Assembly (NCBI GenBank): GCA_052400665.1
Contig: JBQTGK010000001.1
Strand: one strand, 5' to 3'
Source of the DNA: JBQTGK01 sp052400665
GTDB taxonomy: Bacteria; Bacteroidota; Bacteroidia; Bacteroidales; Marinifilaceae
Length of the DNA: 64,000 bases
Under the pieces are notes generated by a model that saw only the letters and a program-made list of their open reading frames with translations, had not been told where the DNA came from and did not search any database. Within the stretch, counting starts at the first letter, position 1, and each line of letters starts with the position of its first letter. The position numbers were made by a program, and so were the translations under genes. Shown here piece by piece: positions 18,467 to 27,806 of this stretch.

Positions 18467-19880
18467 ATTATTTCTGATATTTATTTTGCTTAGTTTGGGC
18501 ATATCTTGTTCATCGCAAAAGCCTGCACCCAATAAAATTAAAAAAGCGGTTGCACAGTTTACCGCCGACTCTTGCTTTAAAGCAGCAGGAATTAGCCTGA
18601 TAATTTCCGATACCAAAAATAATAAAGTATTATCTGAATTTAATTCGGATATGGTTTTAAGCCCGGCTTCCTGTCAAAAGCTAATAACGACTGCTAGTGC
18701 ATTGGAAATTTTAGGTCCAGATTATAAATTTAAAACGGTAATTTTAATCGATGGAAAAATAGAAAATGGTCTGTTAAACGGTAATTTAATTGTTAAAGCC
18801 TACGGCGATCCTAGCTTAAACTCAAAGTATTTTCCCGAGCAAAAAAACATCTGTAAACAAATTTTGGCAAAGCTAAAAACTCATAACATTAAAAGCATTC
18901 AGGGTAAAATTATTACGAACACCGATTACTTTACAGCAAGTATCCCTGCAACATGGATATGGGAAGATATAGGAAATTATTACGGCACTGTTCCGCACGC
19001 ACTTACTTATAACGATAATATGTACAGTCTGTTTTTTGAATCGGGAAAAGCAGGTACACTAACTAAAATAAAAAATAGTAAACCCCTAAGAACAGGTTTA
19101 ACATTCGAAAATAAAGTACTTAGCTCGAATGTTAATCGCGATTTAGCATATATTTTTGGAGGAAACACCAGCACGAAACGAAGAATTGAAGGAAGCATAC
19201 CTCAAAATAAGAAAAACTTTAGCGTAAAAGGAGCACTTCAATCGCCCGAAATAAGTTTCTTATCCGATTTACAAGAAGAATTAGAAAAGAATAATATATC
19301 AGTACTAAATGCCATACTTAAAACTGAGAAAACTCATGAAATATTCTCTATTCTATCTCCTCCTCTAAAGGACATTATATTCCAAACCAATCAAAAAAGC
19401 ATAAATCTTTTTGCTGATCATATTTTATTTGAAATTGGACAAAAACAAAATGGAATAGCCAGCTGGAAATCGGGAACAAAAGCAATAAAAGAATATTGGA
19501 ATCAAAAAAATACTTCTGCAAAATACATTAGCTTGTACGACGGAAGTGGTCTGTCGCATTTTAATTCTGTTTCGGCAGGTTTCTTCAATCAGCTATTGGA
19601 ATATATGTACAATAGTTCTAATAAAAATACATTTATCCAGTCGCTTCCTGTGGCAGGAAAATCGGGTACTCTAAAATCATTTGGCAAAAATACAGTAATA
19701 GAATATAATTGGAAAGCCAAAACTGGATCTATGACAGGAGTAAGATCCTACTGTGGTTATCTAAAAAGTTCTTCAGGTAAAACTTACACAATTAGCCTCA
19801 TTATTAACAACTACAATTGTTCCTCATCAAACTTAAAGAATAAAGTTCTAAATCTTTTAATTAACATTTATAATTCTTAA
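18459..19880 (+). CDS. dacB: D-alanyl-D-alanine carboxypeptidase/endopeptidase (PBP4 type, peptidase S13)
   Basis: 473 aa. The signal has a lipobox-like end (LSLGISCSS, Cys 17), suggesting a lipoprotein. The three penicillin-binding motifs are present: SPASCQK (SxxK, active Ser near residue 71), YDGSGLSHFN as the second element, and AKTGSMTG (KTG) near the C-terminus. PBP4-type enzymes cleave D-Ala-D-Ala ends and cross-links of peptidoglycan in the periplasm. In this operon it is translationally coupled to xseB, an uncommon partner that most likely reflects co-expression rather than shared function. Confidence 0.9.
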   Translation: MNRLFLIFILLSLGISCSSQKPAPNKIKKAVAQFTADSCFKAAGISLIISDTKNNKVLSEFNSDMVLSPASCQKLITTASALEILGPDYKFKTVILIDGKIENGLLNGNLIVKAYGDPSLNSKYFPEQKNICKQILAKLKTHNIKSIQGKIITNTDYFTASIPATWIWEDIGNYYGTVPHALTYNDNMYSLFFESGKAGTLTKIKNSKPLRTGLTFENKVLSSNVNRDLAYIFGGNTSTKRRIEGSIPQNKKNFSVKGALQSPEISFLSDLQEELEKNNISVLNAILKTEKTHEIFSILSPPLKDIIFQTNQKSINLFADHILFEIGQKQNGIASWKSGTKAIKEYWNQKNTSAKYISLYDGSGLSHFNSVSAGFFNQLLEYMYNSSNKNTFIQSLPVAGKSGTLKSFGKNTVIEYNWKAKTGSMTGVRSYCGYLKSSSGKTYTISLIINNYNCSSSNLKNKVLNLLINIYNS

Positions 19881-19913
19881 ATTACTTAAAATCTTAACCT
19901 AAAGCCAATATTT

Positions 19914-21776
19914 ATGAGAATTAAGCAAAAACTTATTCTTTTATCTCTTCTGATATTTACTTGTCTTTCGGCTTACTCTGCAAAAAACAAAAACATTCTT
20001 GTATTAGTCTCCTATCATAATGGTTTAAGCTGGACCGATTCTGTTGTAAACAGCATTAAAAATGAGTTTCTTCCAGATCACGAATGCTCCGTATATATAG
20101 AATATATGGATACCAAAAGATACTTTTCGGAATCCTACTTAACTCAATTAAAAGATCATTATAAAAAGAAATTTCTAAATACTAAATTCGACGTAATTAT
20201 TTCGACCGATAATAATGCTTACAATTTTTTAAAAGATAACAGAGACGATATTTTCGGACCTGTTCCTGTGCTATTTTCTGGTTTAAATTCTATTATTGAT
20301 CCTCCTAAAGGCTACAGTGGTGTTTTTGAAAATTTCAGTTTCTGTGCCACCCTTAGTCTAATTAATAATTTTCACCCTAATCATTCCAAAATTGTTGTAA
20401 TTAGCGATTACAGTACCACAGGAGAAACCCTGATAGATGCTTTAAACAAAGATCTCAAGCAAATGTCGGAACCAATACGTTATGATATTGTTTGCCCAAA
20501 AAGCATAGAAGATCTTAAAAATAAAATGTCGAAATTAGATTCCAATTCAGTCGTTTTGTATTTAGTTTACAATCGCGATATTAATGGAAATTACTGTACT
20601 TATGAGAGTGGTTTTAAACAAGCAAAACCTTATTGTAAAGTACCCATATATTGTGTATGGGATTTTTACATAGATAAAGGCGCTATTGGTGGATCATTAA
20701 TAACCGGCCGAATTCACGGAAAGCAAGTTAGCGATATGGCTAAAAAAGTTCTTTCTGGAACCTCTATCGATGATATTCCTCCTCTGAAAGCAGAATACAA
20801 ATACATTTTCGATTACAAGGAAATGAGTAAATTTGGGATTAAAAAAAGAGATCTTCCTAAAAACTCAAGAATATTAAATGTTCCCTACAGTTTTGTTCGC
20901 GAAAATAAAGAAATTGTAGTTTTAACAATTACAGTTTTGGTGCTTCTTACTGTCATAATTATTGTATTAATGATAAATATGCACCTAAGAAAACTAAGAG
21001 CACAAAAAGAAAAAGCCCATTTAACTGAAATAAAAGCAAGCAATAAAAAACTAGCTAAAGCAAAAATAATTGCTGAAGAATCAAGTAGGTTAAAATCGGC
21101 ATTTTTAGCCAATATGTCGCACGAAATACGCACGCCAATGAATGCTATTTTAGGATTTACCGAATTACTTTCCGGCGATAATGTTGAAGATAGTAAAAGG
21201 AAAAGATTTATATCTATCATTCAAAAAAATACAAACAGCTTATTACGACTGATAAGTGATATTCTTGATATTTCTAAAATTGAAACCAACCAATTAAAAA
21301 TAATTATTGATACATATAAAATTTCAGATTTATTTGAATCGATAAAATCGAACTACGAATCAATGCTTGATCAAAATGGAAATAAAAAGCTTGATTTTAA
21401 ACTTAGCCTTCCCGAAACAAACGAAATCATAGAAATATCTACTGATATAATTCGATTGCAGCAAGTATTTTCTAACCTTCTCGAAAATTCATTAAAATTC
21501 ACAAACGAAGGCGAAATTGAAATTGGATATACCGTGAAAGGTAAATATTTAGAATTTTTTGTTCGAGATACAGGAATTGGTGTCGAAGAAAATAAACAAG
21601 CTATTATTTTCGATAGATTTAGACAAGCCGAATTAGATGCTAATACCCGTAAATATGGAGGTACAGGCTTGGGGCTTGCAATTTGTAAAAGTCTAATCGA
21701 ATTACTGGGAGGAACAATTAGAATGAAATCGAAATTGAATAAAGGAACAATTTTTTATTTTACAATTCCCATTTAA
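19914..21776 (+). CDS. Sensor histidine kinase with periplasmic ABC-type substrate-binding domain
   Basis: 620 aa. A cleavable-looking signal (1-22) is followed by an about 300-residue extracytoplasmic domain of the ABC-transporter-substrate-binding kind (NILVLVSYHNGLSWTDSVV, KFDVIISTDNNAYNFLKDN, TGRIHGKQVSDMA), one membrane helix (about 332-354), a short coiled coil, the dimerisation box MSHEIRTPMNAILGF (phospho-His about 403) and an ATPase domain (NLLENSLKFTN, DTGIGVEENK, GGTGLGLAICKSLI). It probably senses a small ligand outside the inner membrane. It has no receiver domain and there is no response regulator next to it, so the partner is elsewhere. Last gene of the 16042-21776 operon, before a terminator. 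Confidence 0.85.
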   Translation: MRIKQKLILLSLLIFTCLSAYSAKNKNILVLVSYHNGLSWTDSVVNSIKNEFLPDHECSVYIEYMDTKRYFSESYLTQLKDHYKKKFLNTKFDVIISTDNNAYNFLKDNRDDIFGPVPVLFSGLNSIIDPPKGYSGVFENFSFCATLSLINNFHPNHSKIVVISDYSTTGETLIDALNKDLKQMSEPIRYDIVCPKSIEDLKNKMSKLDSNSVVLYLVYNRDINGNYCTYESGFKQAKPYCKVPIYCVWDFYIDKGAIGGSLITGRIHGKQVSDMAKKVLSGTSIDDIPPLKAEYKYIFDYKEMSKFGIKKRDLPKNSRILNVPYSFVRENKEIVVLTITVLVLLTVIIIVLMINMHLRKLRAQKEKAHLTEIKASNKKLAKAKIIAEESSRLKSAFLANMSHEIRTPMNAILGFTELLSGDNVEDSKRKRFISIIQKNTNSLLRLISDILDISKIETNQLKIIIDTYKISDLFESIKSNYESMLDQNGNKKLDFKLSLPETNEIIEISTDIIRLQQVFSNLLENSLKFTNEGEIEIGYTVKGKYLEFFVRDTGIGVEENKQAIIFDRFRQAELDANTRKYGGTGLGLAICKSLIELLGGTIRMKSKLNKGTIFYFTIPI

Positions 21777-21795
21777 TTGCCAATACATTAAGAAT

Positions 21796-21825
21796 AAAGG
21801 CGAGCTTAAAACTCGCCTTTTATTC
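21796..21825. terminator. Bidirectional intrinsic terminator between convergent genes
   Basis: AAAGGCGAG (21796-21804) and CTCGCCTTT (21812-21820) form a 9-bp stem with a T-rich tail on the plus side (TTTATT) and A-rich flank giving T on the other strand. It separates the histidine kinase gene (plus) from the porin gene (minus). Confidence 0.85.
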
Positions 21826-21835
21826 TGTTACTAAA

Positions 21836-23098
21836 TTAGAACAAATAATACACACCTAAAGAATATCTGGTATTTTCTACCCATTCTGCATCAGCAACTT
21901 TAGCTTTTTCGGCAACTCGTCCATAAGCTGCTGCTGTATATTCTGCTTCAAATTCGAATTTTAAATTCTTATATGTTTTACATACTCGAGGAGCGAACCT
22001 GTATAGTTTGCCAATATCCTTTCCCCTACTATAGATTAGATCGGGAGAAACAATATGATCATCGGCTCCCATATTTTCTGAATAGCCAGCAAGAAAAGCC
22101 CATTGCCAGTTATTTTTCGAATACGACAACTCGGCCCAGCTTGCCAATACCTTTATTCCGGTATAGGAAGCCTCGTTTGTTAATGAATTTATCTCTTTAA
22201 CGGCATAACCACCCAGCATTAAAACATCTGTAAGATTTGTTCCATAAGTTGTTTGAGCCTTAAAAGTGATCGGCTCCAAGTTCAGCTTAAAATATCCCAT
22301 TAAGGCCCAGGATGAAATAGTTTCATCATTTTTCCAAATGCGCAAATCGCCCGTTTCTTCAGATCCGGTAGAACTCATTAAGGAGGGTTGAATATTCTTG
22401 TACTCACCACTAATTCCCAACAAATGTTTGCCTGCATAATAATGCACCTGAGCTTGTACAATTGGCAATCCGGCATTTCTCAGGTATTTATTGCTTGCGC
22501 CATCGGGTCCTGTACTTGTATAATCTCTTTCGGATGCAATTGCAGCTACAAATTTCCAGTCTTTGGTTTTATGTGTACATCTTACCTGCGGATTACGGGC
22601 AAATGGTTTAAATGGCAAGCCTGCATTGGCTCCTACGGTTGCCGGAAAAACTTCGGCCACAAATAAAGGCGACCAGGTTTGCCCTATAATTAATGAAGTA
22701 TTACCCCAATCCAAGTTTATAAAAGCATGACGCAATCGCAAACCATTCACATCCGATTCTCCATTACCAATAAATTCAGCTTCGAGTAATCCCGATGTTT
22801 TTGCACCTAAAATTTCGGGTCCTGTCAATTTAGCCTTTACTCTAGACTGAATAACGGCCATATTATAAACAGTTTCTTTGTTAATATCTTTACCCGCGGC
22901 ATCTATTATTTTATTTTTAGGATAAAGTAGAATATGCCCTTCACGAGCAGATACAGTTTGCCTTGTATCGTAAGTAAACAGAGAATGTACATATCCCCCA
23001 AACTTCACCCTGATCGGGGATTCCTTTTTTTGTGCTTTAAGTACTGATATTCCCATTAATACAGCACATAGCAATATCACTAATTTTAGATTTTTCAT
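21836..23098 (-). CDS. DcaP-like outer membrane porin
   Basis: 420 aa. Signal peptide MKNLKLVILLCAVLMGISV and then a beta-barrel pattern throughout (IRVKFGGYVHSLFTYDTRQ, SGLLEAEFIGNG, LRHAFINLDWGNTSLIIGQT, WAELSYSKNNWQWAFLAGYS), ending in NTRYSLGVYYLF with a terminal Phe. The early VKFGGYVH and the GQTWSPLFV motif are like trimeric DcaP-type porins. It should let small solutes into the periplasm. A -7 element (TATATTTG at 23132-23125, minus strand) lies just upstream, with no good -33 match, so it has its own transcript, separate from the thiamine operon. Confidence 0.75.
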   Translation of the reverse strand: MKNLKLVILLCAVLMGISVLKAQKKESPIRVKFGGYVHSLFTYDTRQTVSAREGHILLYPKNKIIDAAGKDINKETVYNMAVIQSRVKAKLTGPEILGAKTSGLLEAEFIGNGESDVNGLRLRHAFINLDWGNTSLIIGQTWSPLFVAEVFPATVGANAGLPFKPFARNPQVRCTHKTKDWKFVAAIASERDYTSTGPDGASNKYLRNAGLPIVQAQVHYYAGKHLLGISGEYKNIQPSLMSSTGSEETGDLRIWKNDETISSWALMGYFKLNLEPITFKAQTTYGTNLTDVLMLGGYAVKEINSLTNEASYTGIKVLASWAELSYSKNNWQWAFLAGYSENMGADDHIVSPDLIYSRGKDIGKLYRFAPRVCKTYKNLKFEFEAEYTAAAYGRVAEKAKVADAEWVENTRYSLGVYYLF

Positions 23099-23209
23099 CG
23101 ATTTTGTTAGGTTTTATTCGGCTGCAAATATAATCAGCTTTTAAAAATATCGTAAGTTCCTATAGCAAAAGAACCTAAAAATTTATCGAAGAAAAAATAC
23201 ACCAAAAAT

Positions 23210-23827
23210 CTAATATTCCTGATAGATAATCAATGGGCCACCTTCAAATTCTATTCTAAAACTATCTCCCATCGATTCATTTAAGGTTCCTTGCCACATC
23301 ATATCAAGCTTTTGACTTGTTAATGCATAGCGAAGGTTAGCTGTTGTAATTGAAGTATTAGAATTGGGCGAAAAAATAGAAACTTGTTGGCGAGTATAGC
23401 TCTCAAAATTTTTCGATCGAAGTATTGGTGTGAAAATTCCATAACTGGTAAGCATTCTAACTCTTATTTTTTTAGCATACAAAGGCAACAAAAAGATATT
23501 CCCAATCATGTGATCATCTCTTTTTCCGGTTGCTCCAACAATTACTACTTCGTTAAAATTATTTTCTAAGCACCAATTTACAGCTTTGGTTAAATCATTA
23601 TTATCCTGATTCGAAAAGTGGTAAATAATATCGCGATATTTCCATTTTAAATCCGGATCGAGCGAATCTAAATCTCCCACAATAGCATAAGGTTCTATTT
23701 TTGCTTCTTCTAAATTGTTAATTGCTCCATCACAGCAAACAATATGTTTTGAATTTTTTAACTCCTTTAAAGGAATTTCGTGAGTAGGAAAGGCTCCATT
23801 TGCCAAAATAACCGCTTTTTTTTGCAT
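23210..23827 (-). CDS. Thiamine pyrophosphokinase
   Basis: 205 aa. Motifs of the family: VCCDGAINNL, VGDLDSLDPD (metal and phosphate binding), HFSNQDNNDLTKAV and VIVGATGKRDDHMIGNI, then a C-terminal beta domain. The enzyme moves pyrophosphate from ATP to thiamine to make TPP in one step. Third gene of the riboswitch-controlled minus-strand operon after the TonB receptor and the PnuT-like transporter, about 50 bases after the latter. This completes a pathway from external thiamine to TPP without de novo synthesis. Confidence 0.93.
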   Translation of the reverse strand: MQKKAVILANGAFPTHEIPLKELKNSKHIVCCDGAINNLEEAKIEPYAIVGDLDSLDPDLKWKYRDIIYHFSNQDNNDLTKAVNWCLENNFNEVVIVGATGKRDDHMIGNIFLLPLYAKKIRVRMLTSYGIFTPILRSKNFESYTRQQVSIFSPNSNTSITTANLRYALTSQKLDMMWQGTLNESMGDSFRIEFEGGPLIIYQEY

Positions 23828-23879
23828 TCTTTTCGCTTATTTAAAGAGGTGATAATAATGAAATGTCGTACAAAATTAA

Positions 23880-24482
23880 TTAATTGCCCGACATAGCTCT
23901 AGAAACAAGCATATCTTTTTTCCATTGTAAATAACCTATGATAGCCAATACGGTATAAAAAAAGAATAATATTGAAGTAGGATAAAGACCTTTATAGATA
24001 TACAGTCCTAGCGAAACAGCATTTACAATTACCCAAACCAACCATTGCTCCAATATTTTTCGGGCTAGCATCCAGGTAGCAACTATACTTAAAGCTGTTG
24101 TAAATGCGTCCCAATAAGGAAGTGAAGCATCGGTAAAATTTACCAAAACGTAAGAAATAACAACATAAATTGCCATACTTACAGTAAATAAAGTAACAAA
24201 TAATTTACGGCTTAAATGTGTTACGGGTAATTCTTCTTTAATTTGATTTGAACCATGAGACCAAATTATCCATCCGTAAATACTTATGAATACATAATAA
24301 AATTGCAGCGACATATCGGCATATAATTTTGCCACAAAAAACACATAGATATACATCACAGAAGTTAACAGTCCGACTGGCCACAACCATTTATTTTGCT
24401 TAATTTCCAGATAGAGAAATATTAATCCGGAAAGGGTTCCAATAATCTCTATGATGTTATCAACAATCCAATTCATATACAA
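23880..24482 (-). CDS. pnuT: PnuC-family vitamin transporter, probably for thiamine (PnuT)
   Basis: 200 aa with seven probable membrane helices. Family motifs are visible: LSGLIFLYLEIKQNKWLWPVG, SIYGWIIW and WDAFTTALSIVATWMLARKILEQWLVWVIVN. PnuC proteins move nicotinamide riboside, riboflavin or thiamine by facilitated diffusion, the vitamin then being trapped by a kinase. The next gene encodes thiamine pyrophosphokinase and the operon sits behind a TPP riboswitch, so thiamine is the likely substrate (inference from context). Confidence 0.88.
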   Translation of the reverse strand: MYMNWIVDNIIEIIGTLSGLIFLYLEIKQNKWLWPVGLLTSVMYIYVFFVAKLYADMSLQFYYVFISIYGWIIWSHGSNQIKEELPVTHLSRKLFVTLFTVSMAIYVVISYVLVNFTDASLPYWDAFTTALSIVATWMLARKILEQWLVWVIVNAVSLGLYIYKGLYPTSILFFFYTVLAIIGYLQWKKDMLVSRAMSGN

Positions 24483-24487
24483 ATATT

Positions 24488-24527
24488 ATAAAAACACTGG
24501 ATTTTATGCAAGCTAAAATCCAGTGTT
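24488..24527 (-). terminator. Hairpin with T run between the TonB receptor and pnuT genes
   Basis: On the minus strand AACACTGGATTTT (24527-24515), a 9-base loop and AAAATCCAGTGTT (24505-24493) form a 13-bp perfect stem, followed by TTTTATA. It lies directly after the TonB receptor stop and before the pnuT start (24482). It may stop part of the transcripts, so that the receptor is made in excess over the inner-membrane transporter and kinase, or act as an mRNA end. Confidence 0.7.
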
Positions 24528-24541
24528 CTATTTTTCAAATA

Positions 24542-27004
24542 TTAAAATCTTACTGTTACGCCTGCCAGAAAATTAATTCCTGCCTGTGGAAAGTAACCAT
24601 CCATAGCAAAACGCTCACCTCCAATAATATATGAATAAACCCATGCATTCGATTCATATTCAGCATCGAATACATTGTTAACCAAGAAATTAATTTTTAA
24701 ACTCTCGGCAAAACCAGGTTTAAACTCATACGAAAAATTCATATTCGATACAGTGTAAGCATCTAAACTTCTGTCCTTACTCGAAGAATTATCGATATAT
24801 TGCTCTCCCACATATTGTGATATAAATTGTACTCCAAAACCTGATTTATCATACGAAAAAATAGAATTCGCAGTCACATTTGGCGAAAAAGCCAAATCAG
24901 TGGTTCCCAGGTTCGTAATATTCTGTTCTCCTGTTTCCCAATTATCAACATGCTCAACAAAATTCTTCACCTTATTTTTACTTAATGATAAATTACCTTT
25001 CCAGGAAAAATATTTGGTGATATTTGTAGCTGCACTTAACTCAATACCTGCACGGTACGATTTATCAACATTCATCATTACGGCACTACCAACATCATTT
25101 ATCTCACCAGTTAAAACCAATTGATCTTTGTAGTTCATATAAAACATATTTGCTTCAAATAAGAAATTAGCCTTTGACATTTTATAGGTCAACTCATAAT
25201 CAAATAAGCGCTCACTTGTTGGAGCTTCTCCTGGTTTAGCATCGGTATAATTACTTCTGTTTGGCTCTCGGTTGGCAATAGAAAAAGAAGCAAAAACACG
25301 ATGATTTTCATCTATTTCATAATTTAAACCCAGCTTAGGATTGAAAAATAAGAAATCATGCTTTTGGCTCACATCCCTTAAGTCTGAGTCTATTCCTTTA
25401 ATTTTATAATCAATTCCTCTTAGTTGCATATCGGCATAAAGACCAAATTGCTGATTAAGAGCAATGTTTGCTTTTGTATAAACATTGTACTCTTCCTTTG
25501 TTCCGTTATTATCGTAATACTTATCACCTAAGAAAGCATCTCCCGCATTTTTCATCCAACGAATTTCTCCAAAGTGGTCACCATCATATTTGTTCCATCC
25601 ACCACCTGCAACAAAGTCTACAGAATTCATCTTTTTAGAGAATGAAAATACAGTTCCATAAAAGTCATTATCCAACCATTTACGACGAATAACATCCGTT
25701 TTTTCTATGCTTTCACCACCAATTACAATCGGAGCTAAACCATATTTCTTTAGTTTGTCATTTTTCTTGAACTGCTCATAATAACCTTCTCCCTGAGTAT
25801 AATGAAAAGCCATATTGAACTTTGTATTATCATCAAATAAATGTGTTAAAAACAAGCGATAATGCTTTTGCCAGTAATTATCAGTTTCATTTTTATAAGT
25901 ATACTGATTGTATGTTCTGCTATCTGAAGCCATCATATGATCTACCACATCTTGGCTCACTAGCCAATGATCTGCATAACGCTGCATACCAGCTTCATCA
26001 TTTTCCAACCGAACTTTTGGAACACCATTCCATGCCTGATAAGTTTTTTCTTTACCCACAATAATATTGGCCTTTACACTTGTTTTATCGCCATAATATC
26101 CTCCCGAAAAATAGGCTGACTGCAAGTTAGAACTTGCTCTGTCAATAAATCCATCCGAAGTAATTTTGGATAAACGAACATCAAAAGCGAATCCTTTTTT
26201 CAAGCCAGTACCCAATTTCACTGTATTCTTAAAAGTATTGAAAGAACCGGCTGAACTTGAAATTTCAGCGTACGATTTAGCATTAACATTTTGTGTTTGC
26301 ATATTTATACTTGCACCAAAAGCTCCTGCTCCACTTGTTGATGTTCCAACTCCACGCTGAATTTGAATATCATCTAATGACGAGGTGAAATCTGGCATAT
26401 TTACCCAATAAACACCATGCGATTCTGAATCATTCAATGGAATTCCATCAATTGTTACATTGATACGATTTGCATCTGATCCACGAATTCGAAAACCAGT
26501 ATAACCAACTCCTGCACCTGCATCTGTTGTTGTTACAAATGATGGCGTAATGGATAAAAGAGATGGAATATCTTGTCCTAAATTCCTCTTCGATAACTCT
26601 TTGTTACTTACATTGGTAATTACAACCGGAGTTTTTGAATCTGCACGAGTTGCAGCAACTAGCACTTCATCAGCCATTATAGCAGATGCTTCTAAGCTAA
26701 AATCAATAGTAGCTGATTTTCTTAGTTGAATTTCTTTTTGAGCAGTTTGATAACCCAAAAATGAGACTACTAAATTGTAATCGCCTTCTTTTAAATTCTG
26801 AAACTTGTATTCGCCATTAGAATTAGCTATTGTTCCTAAATAAGTTCCTTTTACTACTATTGTGGCACCCTGAAGTGTTTTTCCTGCTTTATCGGTAATC
26901 TTTCCTGTAAGATTAAGTTGAGAGAATCCGATAAAACAAACAAATTGCAATAGCATTAACACGCTTGCTCTGAGCAATACAGAGTTCATCTTTCTTGAAA
27001 ACAT
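24542..27004 (-). CDS. TonB-dependent outer membrane receptor, probably for thiamine
   Basis: 820 aa. Signal peptide, carboxypeptidase-like regulatory domain (about 29-105, NLTGKITDKAGKTLQGATIV), TonB-box-like stretch (DEVLVAATRADSKTPVVITN), plug (LSITPSFVTTTDAGAGVGYT, VTIDGIPLNDSESHGVYWVN) and a barrel ending in AGVTVRF. It would bring a scarce nutrient across the outer membrane. A TPP riboswitch precedes it and thiamine transporter and kinase genes follow, so thiamine or a derivative is the probable cargo. It is not a SusC-type protein: no SusD partner is nearby and the length is shorter. Confidence 0.88.
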   Translation of the reverse strand: MFSRKMNSVLLRASVLMLLQFVCFIGFSQLNLTGKITDKAGKTLQGATIVVKGTYLGTIANSNGEYKFQNLKEGDYNLVVSFLGYQTAQKEIQLRKSATIDFSLEASAIMADEVLVAATRADSKTPVVITNVSNKELSKRNLGQDIPSLLSITPSFVTTTDAGAGVGYTGFRIRGSDANRINVTIDGIPLNDSESHGVYWVNMPDFTSSLDDIQIQRGVGTSTSGAGAFGASINMQTQNVNAKSYAEISSSAGSFNTFKNTVKLGTGLKKGFAFDVRLSKITSDGFIDRASSNLQSAYFSGGYYGDKTSVKANIIVGKEKTYQAWNGVPKVRLENDEAGMQRYADHWLVSQDVVDHMMASDSRTYNQYTYKNETDNYWQKHYRLFLTHLFDDNTKFNMAFHYTQGEGYYEQFKKNDKLKKYGLAPIVIGGESIEKTDVIRRKWLDNDFYGTVFSFSKKMNSVDFVAGGGWNKYDGDHFGEIRWMKNAGDAFLGDKYYDNNGTKEEYNVYTKANIALNQQFGLYADMQLRGIDYKIKGIDSDLRDVSQKHDFLFFNPKLGLNYEIDENHRVFASFSIANREPNRSNYTDAKPGEAPTSERLFDYELTYKMSKANFLFEANMFYMNYKDQLVLTGEINDVGSAVMMNVDKSYRAGIELSAATNITKYFSWKGNLSLSKNKVKNFVEHVDNWETGEQNITNLGTTDLAFSPNVTANSIFSYDKSGFGVQFISQYVGEQYIDNSSSKDRSLDAYTVSNMNFSYEFKPGFAESLKINFLVNNVFDAEYESNAWVYSYIIGGERFAMDGYFPQAGINFLAGVTVRF

Positions 27005-27064
27005 TGTTTAAAAGTTAAAAACGTTAAAAATATATTGCAATGAGGTTTAAATAAGATCAGGTTG

Positions 27065-27165
27065 GCGAAAAGTTAATTCGCAATTTTCCTACGCCGGCAT
27101 TACCCGGATCAGGTTTAAGGGTATGATCTCAGCCTGTAATTTTAGGCACCCCACTGTGATTTCGC
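27065..27165 (-). promoter_or_regulatory. TPP riboswitch (THI element)
   Basis: The minus strand carries the conserved aptamer parts in order: CAGTGGGGTGCC, CTGAGATCATACCCTTAAAC, CTGATCCGGGTAATGCCGGC and GTAGGAAAAT. The three-way junction cores CTGAGA and ACCTGATC are intact. An outer pair GCGAAA (27165-27160) with TTTCGC (27070-27065) can close the structure. It lies 60 bases before the start of the TonB receptor at 27004. TPP binding should switch the operon off; transcriptional or translational mode could not be decided. Confidence 0.97.
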
Positions 27166-27167
27166 TG

Positions 27168-27198
27168 CAAAGGTAATTGGAAAATTAGCAAAAACAAA
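27168..27198 (-). promoter_or_regulatory. Promoter of the thiamine salvage operon
   Basis: On the minus strand TTTG (27198-27195), 19 bases and TACCTTTG (27175-27168) match the Bacteroidota consensus. Start of transcription is expected near 27161, directly at the first strand of the riboswitch. Confidence 0.8.
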
Positions 27199-27224
27199 AA
27201 AGCCGGCCAAAAGCCGACTTTTAA
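27192..27224 (-). terminator. Intrinsic terminator after the exported thioredoxin gene
   Basis: On the minus strand AAAGTCGGC (27221-27213) pairs with GCCGGCTTT (27207-27199), one G-U pair, 5-base loop, followed by TTTTG. It ends the thioredoxin transcript just before the riboswitch promoter and even overlaps its -33 element. Confidence 0.8.
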
Positions 27225-27252
27225 AAACCTAAACTATAATTAATATTCAAAC

Positions 27253-27702
27253 CTATTTTAATGATTCAGGTGCTTCTACACCTAAGACATCTTTTATGGC
27301 TTTCACCATAGTTTCCTGTGGTAAAGCTCCTTGTGCCATTGTTGGTTTTCCTTTCATAGGAATAAACAATAAACTCGGAATACTTCTAATTCCAAATGCC
27401 GCAGAAACTTTAGGTGATTTATCGGTATCCACTTTGTAAATCTGGATATCGTCACCATATTCCTTCTGTAATTTTTTTAATACAGGAGCAATTTTCTTAC
27501 AAGGTCCACACCAGGTTGCATAAAAGTCAACGATTACAGGTTTATCACCTTTAAATACCCAATCTTTACTATTCTCAAAATCGTAAACCTTTTCCTTAAA
27601 ACTGGTATCATTCAAATGAATTACATCATAATCGGAACTTGCCTGAGCAAAAATATTAGTACCTACAAACGTGACTAACACAAGTAATATCAACTTCTTC
27701 AT
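27253..27702 (-). CDS. Exported thioredoxin-family protein
   Basis: 149 aa. Signal peptide MKKLILLVLVTFVGTNIFAQ, then a thioredoxin domain with WCGPC (Cys 65 and Cys 68), the cis-Pro segment RSIPSLLFIP and a MAQGAL motif. It should act in the periplasm on disulfides, for example as a reductant. The mature part is clearly related to the next gene: both carry KDW-x-F-x-GDKP and WCGPCK, so they look like paralogues from a duplication. The intergenic gap is 104 bases. Regulation was not recognised. Confidence 0.92.
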   Translation of the reverse strand: MKKLILLVLVTFVGTNIFAQASSDYDVIHLNDTSFKEKVYDFENSKDWVFKGDKPVIVDFYATWCGPCKKIAPVLKKLQKEYGDDIQIYKVDTDKSPKVSAAFGIRSIPSLLFIPMKGKPTMAQGALPQETMVKAIKDVLGVEAPESLK

Positions 27703-27806
27703 AACTTTCTTTTTTTGTTGGTAAATTGAATATTGAAAGCCAGTTTCAATATCGTGCTAAAGCTACAAATGATTTAGTTACACAGCTGTTAACGAAAACC
27801 TAATTC

